A DNA stretch of 38,994 nucleotides, from NCBI GenBank assembly GCA_030694525.1, contig JAUXYG010000182.1:1-38994 (forward strand). The letters run 5' to 3'. This stretch comes from Legionella sp. (GTDB lineage: Bacteria; Pseudomonadota; Gammaproteobacteria; Legionellales; Legionellaceae). Of the stretch, positions 33,745 to 38,994 are shown in pieces. Under the pieces are notes generated by a model that was given only the letters and a program-made list of their open reading frames with translations, made no database searches and was not told where the DNA came from. Position numbers and translations under genes: made by a program. Every line of letters begins with the position of its first letter. The first letter of the stretch is position 1.

Positions 33745-34701
33745 ATGTTTGCAACACTCACAAATTATCAAGAAGCTATTCCTGAGCTTTGGCAAGGCCG
33801 AGCAGATACCGCAAATCCAGAACGTTTTTTTCAAAGAATCACTTTTATAAAAGATCAAACCGCGTTAATTATTCCAGAACAAAAAACTGTTTTCCTGGGT
33901 TTTGCCAGTGACTGTGGTGTCGTTCGTAATTTAGGTAGACCCGGTGCAAAACTCGGTCCGGATCAAATTAAAACGCAACTTGCTAAATTACCGTGTCCCA
34001 ATAATCACGAATATATTGATTTGGGTTCTATTATTTGTGACGGAGATGATCTGGAATCAGCACAAAGCCAATTTGCCACCATCATCAATTTCTGCCATCA
34101 ACAAGGGCATAAAACTATTGGTCTGGGTGGAGGACATGAGATAGCATGGGCACATTATCAAGGGTTAGCGCCTCATTATTCCAGATTAGGTATAATTAAC
34201 TTCGATGCACATTTCGATTTACGTCCGGTCAAAATGAGCAAAGGAACCTCGGGCACTCCATTTTCACAAATTGCCGCTCATTGTAGCGAACAACAAATAC
34301 CCTTTCATTACTGTTGTATCGGTATTCAAAAATTTGGCAATACTCCTTCCTTATTTCAAACAGCTGATGCATTGAATGTTAAATATTTACTCGCTGAAGA
34401 TATTTATCAACAAAGTCAGGCGTGGCAAATGGCTTTTCTAGATGAATTTATTTTAAATCTGGACCATATATATCTTACTGTATGTCTTGATGTGCTCGCT
34501 GAATGTTTTGCACCAGGAGTAAGCGCACCGCAAGTCCTGGGACTGACGCCATGGCAAATTCTGCCGCTTTTGAAATATATTATACAAAGTGGCAAAGTAG
34601 TAAGCTTTGATCTTGCCGAACTGTCTCCTCCTTTGGATCAGGAACAAAAAACTGCTAGACTCGCAGCGCTTATTATCGCAGAATTATTAGATACTAATTA
34701 A
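33745..34701 (+). CDS. hutG: Formimidoylglutamase
   Basis: HutG, an arginase-fold binuclear manganese enzyme, splits N-formimidoyl-glutamate into glutamate and formamide. The 318-residue protein has the ligand motifs GGGHE (His131) and DAHFD (154-158), and the HutG-type APGVSAP segment. The last motif reads TVCLDVL, with Cys247 where arginases have the first Asp of SxDxD; Asp249 is kept. An ATG lies four codons upstream, but the ATG at 33745 has GGAG at ideal spacing. The gene is divergent from the SDR-hutI operon and is followed 12 bases later by the secreted IcmL-like gene. Confidence 0.93.
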   Translation: MFATLTNYQEAIPELWQGRADTANPERFFQRITFIKDQTALIIPEQKTVFLGFASDCGVVRNLGRPGAKLGPDQIKTQLAKLPCPNNHEYIDLGSIICDGDDLESAQSQFATIINFCHQQGHKTIGLGGGHEIAWAHYQGLAPHYSRLGIINFDAHFDLRPVKMSKGTSGTPFSQIAAHCSEQQIPFHYCCIGIQKFGNTPSLFQTADALNVKYLLAEDIYQQSQAWQMAFLDEFILNLDHIYLTVCLDVLAECFAPGVSAPQVLGLTPWQILPLLKYIIQSGKVVSFDLAELSPPLDQEQKTARLAALIIAELLDTN

Positions 34702-34713
34702 GGAGTGTATTTC

Positions 34714-35565
34714 ATGAAGAAAACAATGCTGTGGAGTGCCTTATTCACACTAATCTGTACTCAGATTCACGCAGATGTACCACCATCCTCCACTCAGACA
34801 CCACCTCCAGCTAACAGCACAACCCCTTCTACACTTCCGGCCATGCCTGCATCACAACAGCAACAGCAAACGCAACCCATAACTACTGATACGCAAACAA
34901 ATCAACCGGTTACGCAACCGAATCAGAGCACAAACCCCATGGCTACTGGGGCACAACCTATCCAGGTAAATTCTGAGCAAAGCGCCCCACAGGTAATTAA
35001 CTGTGACTATAAAATAAGTGCGGACATTAAAACCATTGATAATTCATTAATATTAAGCTGGTCTGAAAAAGCGGCAACACAGGCTTTTGATTTTGAACCA
35101 AACTCTTTAGATGGCCAAATGCAAAAATTACAGTCTTGTTTTACAGAGCAGGGATGGACCAGCTTTAGTACTGCATTAGAAAAATCCGGTAATCTGGATG
35201 CGATAAAATCCCAAAAACTTACTGTAAGCAGTATCCTTGATGGTACTGCGCAGATTACAGAAGCCACGAATAATCAATGGAAAGTAACCTTACCATTACA
35301 AGTGGTTTACCAAAACGATAAAGAAAAAGTAACTCAATTACTCAATGTGTATTTGACTATTGGACGTAAAATGACCGGAGATTTGGGAATCACGCAAATG
35401 ATTGCTTCGCCACGAACGGCCACACCGACAAACACCAATGTAAATCCGTCCACATCAACCACCCCGACAAATTCTCCTCCTGCACAGGTAAACACTCCTC
35501 CTACAGTGTATACAAATCCTGGAGAGCAGCAAAATCCGACAACAAATACTGCCCCTAATCCTTAA
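34714..35565 (+). CDS. Secreted IcmL/DotI-like protein
   Basis: The 283-residue precursor has a signal peptide (MKKTMLWSALFTLICTQIHA) instead of the membrane anchor of true IcmL. A Pro/Thr/Gln/Asn-rich linker (about 21-95) follows. Then comes a domain of about 140 residues with the IcmL pattern: LSWSEKAATQAFDF, LQSCFTEQGWTSFSTALEKSG, a KLTVSS strand and NNQWKVTLPLQVVYQNDKEK. A second Pro/Thr/Asn-rich tail ends the protein. IcmL (DotI) is a core part of the Dot/Icm type IVB secretion machine; soluble IcmL-like proteins in Legionella have no firm function. GGAG lies upstream. It follows hutG by 12 bases and precedes a FadL-like gene by 53. Confidence 0.88.
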   Translation: MKKTMLWSALFTLICTQIHADVPPSSTQTPPPANSTTPSTLPAMPASQQQQQTQPITTDTQTNQPVTQPNQSTNPMATGAQPIQVNSEQSAPQVINCDYKISADIKTIDNSLILSWSEKAATQAFDFEPNSLDGQMQKLQSCFTEQGWTSFSTALEKSGNLDAIKSQKLTVSSILDGTAQITEATNNQWKVTLPLQVVYQNDKEKVTQLLNVYLTIGRKMTGDLGITQMIASPRTATPTNTNVNPSTSTTPTNSPPAQVNTPPTVYTNPGEQQNPTTNTAPNP

Positions 35566-35618
35566 CTATATATAATCATGCGCTGGTTTTAAACTGGCGC
35601 TTCAAACTTAGGAACATC

Positions 35619-36791
35619 ATGCGCTTATTACCCGCAGGTTTAATGTGTTTATTTGCATTAAATGCTCATGCGAATGTATTACAATATTTCACTGGAATCA
35701 GTTACAACAATCCGTCAGAACTTTTTAAAATTAAGGAAAGTACCTTTTTGATTGGGGGAACTGGTTTTTATGCTGATCTAAAATTCACTGGAAGCGTTTT
35801 GAATTTTAACACCCTTGAGTATGGCTCAGGAGTTGGGCATTCAAGAACCTATACTGTTTTACCCTACGGACGCATTGCCAAGCGACTTAATGAAAAAGCC
35901 GTATTTGCGATCGACGTAACCGAGCCTTTTAACTCTAATTTAAACTGGGGCAATGAAGCATTTACCCGTTATGCCAACACGCAAAATTATTTGCTGGATG
36001 TTGATGTGAGTCCTAAAATTTCTTATGAACTGACCAAACAGTTGCAGGTTGGCGGGGGGTTAAATTTCAACTTTTTAAGAAATAATGAAGTCAATTGGGC
36101 TTTTCCAACGGGGCAATTTACCTCAGATATACTGGTCAATAAATCATCGAGTTTTGGTTTGGGATTTAATTTAGGTGCCACTTATATCATCAACCAAACA
36201 AACTTTTTGGGTTTGATTTATTATTCAAAAATAAAACAGAATACCGATGGCTACAGTAAACTAGGGACTCGCTACAGTAATAATTATTTATTCAGTTTTA
36301 ACATGCCCGCCACAACCATATTGAGTTATACGCACATTTTTAACCCGTCCTGGCTAGTCAGCATGCAATTATTCCAAAGTCAGTGGGATGCCAATCAATT
36401 CGTACGTCTCTTTAATACTGCTGCCCCTCCACCGAATAGCGATTTTGTTTTCCAAATGGGATTTAGTAAATCTTACGCATATCTTCTGGCAGTGAGAAAC
36501 CAATTTAACGAAAAATTGGGACTTACTTTAGCGGGCATGATCGACGATGGACCTGAGCGTGATAATTTGAGAACGATAACCTTTCCATCAGATACTCAAT
36601 ATTTTATTGGGTTAGTCGGCGATTATCATTTTACTCCCAAGACATCAATAGAACTTCTGTACGGTCATGTTTTCTCAAACACTAGCATTCAAAATCGGGT
36701 CACCGTAAATAATGCATCAATTCCTTTTACTACTGGTAAAGTGAATATTAATGCGAACGTTATTGATCTAAAACTGAAAATTGAGATGTGA
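35619..36791 (+). CDS. FadL-like outer-membrane protein
   Basis: The 390-residue precursor has a signal peptide (MRLLPAGLMCLFALNAHA), and the mature N-terminus NVLQYFTGISYNNPSELFKI resembles the plug region of the FadL/OmpP1/TodX family. The rest alternates amphipathic strands and turns, as in a beta barrel, and ends LKLKIEM. FadL-family proteins pass hydrophobic compounds such as long-chain fatty acids across the outer membrane. AGGA precedes the ATG. It probably ends the hutG-IcmL-like-FadL transcript, because a hairpin follows. The family assignment is moderate and the substrate unknown. Confidence 0.78.
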   Translation: MRLLPAGLMCLFALNAHANVLQYFTGISYNNPSELFKIKESTFLIGGTGFYADLKFTGSVLNFNTLEYGSGVGHSRTYTVLPYGRIAKRLNEKAVFAIDVTEPFNSNLNWGNEAFTRYANTQNYLLDVDVSPKISYELTKQLQVGGGLNFNFLRNNEVNWAFPTGQFTSDILVNKSSSFGLGFNLGATYIINQTNFLGLIYYSKIKQNTDGYSKLGTRYSNNYLFSFNMPATTILSYTHIFNPSWLVSMQLFQSQWDANQFVRLFNTAAPPPNSDFVFQMGFSKSYAYLLAVRNQFNEKLGLTLAGMIDDGPERDNLRTITFPSDTQYFIGLVGDYHFTPKTSIELLYGHVFSNTSIQNRVTVNNASIPFTTGKVNINANVIDLKLKIEM

Positions 36792-36796
36792 TAGAT

Positions 36797-36820
36797 TCCC
36801 TCTCAATACATCGAGAGGGA
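36797..36820. terminator. Hairpin between convergent FadL-like and L,D-transpeptidase genes
   Basis: TCCCTCTC and GAGAGGGA form a perfect eight-base-pair stem around AATACATC. It lies six bases after one stop and 30 before the other, so it could end both transcripts. There is no long T-tract. Confidence 0.6.
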
Positions 36821-36850
36821 GTCAATTAAGCTAAGGGCGATTTAATTAGC

Positions 36851-37453
36851 CTATCGTTTAACTACCACAGGATTTTTAACCCCGTTTTCGTCTTCATATG
36901 CTAAAATAGTAACCTTAGTGCCAATTCGCAAGAATTCTTCGTTCAACCATTTAGCAGCACTGGGTAAAACCCGCACACAGCCATGGCTGGAAGGATGTTC
37001 TGGAACCTCATAGGCTGCATGAATAGTAAATCCCTGGTAGAAAAACATGCAATAAGGCATTTTAGCGCCACCTTTTGTTGCTACTGGATATTCACCGGAA
37101 CGACAATCAGCACCTCTTTTATTATATATGCGGAAAGTACCGGTAATAGTACGGCATGATTGATTGGGATTTTCCTCGCAAACATCTACTCCAGCAGAAC
37201 CACCCCCGGTCATTACACGCTTTCCTTCTTCATCGTATGCAGCCCAAGCGGATGCTTTAGGATCAAAGATGAATTGTCTTTCACCAGTCGCTTTAATTTG
37301 TACTGGAAAATAACGTTGACCTCTTTTATCTCTTAGATAATGAGTGGTTCTGTGTACATAACCTGCATCATCTGTAATTAAAGTAGACTCATCATATTCA
37401 ACACAAGCACTCAAGCCAAGGCAAAGCAGTAACACTGCGCCAAACTTTTTCAT
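36851..37453 (-). CDS. L,D-transpeptidase (YkuD) lipoprotein
   Basis: The 200-residue lipoprotein precursor has a lipobox (LSAC, Cys17) after MKKFGAVLLLCLGLSAC. The YkuD catalytic motif HPSSHGCVRV, with its Cys and two His, lies near residue 155. It is preceded by TGTFRIYNKRG and YCMFFYQGFTIHAAY. Such enzymes form 3-3 crosslinks in peptidoglycan or attach proteins to it; which of these applies is not readable. Additional cysteines (VCEENPNQSC; DCRSG) may form disulfides. The catalytic motif is complete. It is convergent with the FadL-like gene, and its promoter must lie near the repeat cluster at 37541-38002. Confidence 0.93.
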   Translation of the reverse strand: MKKFGAVLLLCLGLSACVEYDESTLITDDAGYVHRTTHYLRDKRGQRYFPVQIKATGERQFIFDPKASAWAAYDEEGKRVMTGGGSAGVDVCEENPNQSCRTITGTFRIYNKRGADCRSGEYPVATKGGAKMPYCMFFYQGFTIHAAYEVPEHPSSHGCVRVLPSAAKWLNEEFLRIGTKVTILAYEDENGVKNPVVVKR

Positions 37454-38191
37454 CTAGATTTTTCTCCACTATAGTTCACCAAACCTGTCCTGTTAATATA
37501 ATTGACACCAGTCTAAGAGCACTCAACCCGAATCTCTTTCTTCCCGGCGTGTCCGAGAGTCCAGAAATCTGTGCTCATTATGAGATTCCTGGATCCCTCG
37601 GATAAGCCGAGGGACGTAGTGCTCTGAGTTAACGCAAATCCAATTGAGACTTGCAAACCTGAATTTAATTCTTCCGGCCTGTCCGAGAGTCCAGAAATCT
37701 GTGCTCATTATGAGATTCCTGGATCCCTCGGACAAGCCGAGGGACGTAGGACTCTGAGTTAACGCAAATCAAACGTAGTTTCTTAGAATCATTAGCAAGA
37801 CCCAAATCAAATAATGGCCCTCCTCTCCTTTCACTACGTCCCTCGGCTTGGCCGAGGGATCCAGAAATCCCATGTCCATAGCGAACCTCTGACTCCTCAA
37901 TAAGCAAGGAAACGTAGCTTCTTGAAGGAATGAGCAAGACCAAGATAACACAATGGCCCCTCCTCCTTTCACTACGTCCCTCGGCTTGGCCGAGGGATCC
38001 AGAAATCCCATGACCAGATCTCTGAACCAAAAGATCAAATATAATCATGCAAAACTCACAGACCAGCCCCAGTTAGAATACAATCCGGAAATTGAACCGA
38101 GAATTATTGAATTCACATCTAACCAGCTAATCATTTATTACTCATAATACAAGGGTCAATTACTCCAGTTTTGGTTAACTTATTAAAAAAA
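37454..38191. other. 738-base gap between ettA and the L,D-transpeptidase
   Basis: The gap is mostly the repeat block described next. The first 87 bases upstream of the L,D-transpeptidase may hold its promoter. The remainder (38003-38191) is AT-rich. Open minus-strand frames such as those reading GFLDPSAKPRD are translations of the repeats. Confidence 0.8.
37541..38002. repeat. Cluster of four dispersed hairpin units in two tandem pairs
   Basis: Two tandem copies of one arrangement start near 37541 and 37671 (130-base spacing). Each has a degenerate inverted unit (GTCCGAGAGTCCAG), a 24-base spacer that is itself partly palindromic, and a good unit (37589-37619, 37719-37749). Two further tandem copies in the opposite orientation carry units at 37834-37864 and 37972-38002 (138-base spacing). 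All four good units have a perfect CCCTCGG/CCGAGGG stem. Confidence 0.9.
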
Positions 38192-38994
38192 TTAATCCTT
38201 TAATCTACGGTATTTAATTCGTGATGGTTTGTTAGCATCATCACCTAAACGACGTTTCCTGTCTTCTTCGTAATCACTGTAATTTCCTTCAAAAAAGGTA
38301 ATTTGTGAATCACCTTCGAAAGCCATTAAATGAGTGCAAATTCGATCTAGAAACCATCTATCATGAGAAATCACGATAGCACAACCCGGGAAATTAAGAA
38401 TCGCATCTTCCAACGCTCTTAAAGTCTCAACGTCCAAATCGTTACTGGGTTCGTCAAGTAATAGCAGATTACCGCCACTTTTTAATAACTTGGCTAAATG
38501 AACCCGATTACGCTCTCCTCCAGAAAGTTGGGACATTTTTTTCTGTTGATCTGTTCCTTTAAAATTAAATCGTCCAACATACGCTCGTGACGGCATTTGA
38601 AAACTGCCCACTTGCATAATATCATGACCATCAGAAATTTCTTGCCACACTGACTTATTTGGATCCAAATCATCACGCATCTGATCCACGTAAGCTAATT
38701 TTACTGTATCACCCACTCGAATAGTACCGCTATCAGGCTCTTCCTGACCAGTAATCATCTTCAAAAAGGTAGATTTTCCTGCGCCATTAGGACCAATAAT
38801 TCCAAGCACTCCGCCTTTGGGAAGCTTAAAATCAAGATTATCAATAAGAATACGATCGTTGAACGATTTGCAAATTTTTTCACCTTCCAAAACCAAATCA
38901 CCCAACCGCTCGCCTGGTGGAATGTAAATTTCATTGGTTTCATTTCTCTTCTGAAATTCTTTAGAATTCATTTCTTCAAAACGGGCAAGACGCG
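38192..38994 (-). CDS. ettA: Energy-dependent translational throttle protein EttA, C-terminal part
   Basis: EttA is an ABC-F protein that binds the ribosomal E site and gates entry into elongation according to the ATP/ADP ratio. The visible 267 codons (N-terminus beyond the window) start within the inter-domain linker (ARFEEMNSKEFQKRNETNEI, then YIPPGERLGDLV). They contain the second ATPase domain: Walker A GPNGAGKST, signature LSGGERNRVHLAKLL, Walker B LLLLDEPSNDLD and switch His in ISHDRWFLDRI. The tail GNYSDYEEDRKRRLG...RIKYRRL is typical of EttA. No damage is seen. Confidence 0.96.
   Translation of the reverse strand, partial: RLARFEEMNSKEFQKRNETNEIYIPPGERLGDLVLEGEKICKSFNDRILIDNLDFKLPKGGVLGIIGPNGAGKSTFLKMITGQEEPDSGTIRVGDTVKLAYVDQMRDDLDPNKSVWQEISDGHDIMQVGSFQMPSRAYVGRFNFKGTDQQKKMSQLSGGERNRVHLAKLLKSGGNLLLLDEPSNDLDVETLRALEDAILNFPGCAIVISHDRWFLDRICTHLMAFEGDSQITFFEGNYSDYEEDRKRRLGDDANKPSRIKYRRLKD

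Noticed and set aside
35573..35607. Hairpin GCGCTGGTTT/AAACTGGCGC between the IcmL-like and FadL-like genes as a terminator
   Set aside because: It has a minimal loop, two wobble pairs and no T-tract, so it is not convincing as a transcript end.
37523..38048. Overlapping minus-strand open frames reading GSLGQAEG / FLDPSAKPRD
   Set aside because: They are translations of the palindromic repeat units in different frames, with no ribosome sites and no conserved protein character.

Overview
The window is a stretch of bacterial chromosome that most resembles the genus Legionella, and probably a species other than L. pneumophila. This is inferred from AT-rich gammaproteobacterial housekeeping genes in familiar groupings (yicC-gmk-rpoZ-spoT; pilT divergent from yggS-proC-yggT), a secreted IcmL/DotI-like protein, a DUF2845 protein, and large coiled-coil and TPR proteins of the kind common in Legionella. 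No tRNA, rRNA, CRISPR array, transposase or plasmid gene is visible. Species identity cannot be fixed by reading alone.

Layout. Positions 1-7450 are core genes: the (p)ppGpp enzyme SpoT (cut by the window start), RNA polymerase omega, guanylate kinase and YicC on the minus strand; RNase PH on plus; then PilT (minus) divergent from a PLP-homeostasis protein, proline synthesis (ProC) and YggT. Positions 7511-12136 hold two small conserved proteins, a secreted subtilisin-like protease and an SDF-family symporter with altered ion/substrate motifs. Positions 12140-18167 hold a three-gene minus-strand export operon: an HlyD-like adaptor, an ABC transporter with an intact C39 leader peptidase, and a second ABC transporter whose N-terminus looks like a dead C39 domain. 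This matches the NHLP/NHLM-type peptide export cassette, but no precursor peptide or modification enzyme is next to it. Positions 18939-28756 are accessory: a ZIP-like membrane protein, a DUF2490 outer-membrane protein, an 833-residue coiled-coil protein (candidate Dot/Icm effector), a DJ-1/PfpI protein, a TPR protein, a TANGO2/NRDE protein and small secreted or membrane proteins.

Positions 28869-36791 form a divergent block centred on histidine degradation. On minus, SDR oxidoreductase - hutI - DUF3298 protein - OPT oligopeptide transporter are nearly overlapping. On plus, hutG - secreted IcmL-like protein - FadL-like porin are closely spaced. The window closes with an L,D-transpeptidase lipoprotein and the C-terminal half of EttA.

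The gene-poor gaps are rich in palindromic repeats of at least three families. The most abundant has 12 copies at three loci. It often occurs as inverted pairs with a fixed spacer (REPIN-like), and stem changes between copies tend to preserve base pairing. The most notable items are the orphan peptide exporter, this repeat family, the candidate effector and the motif-altered SDF transporter.
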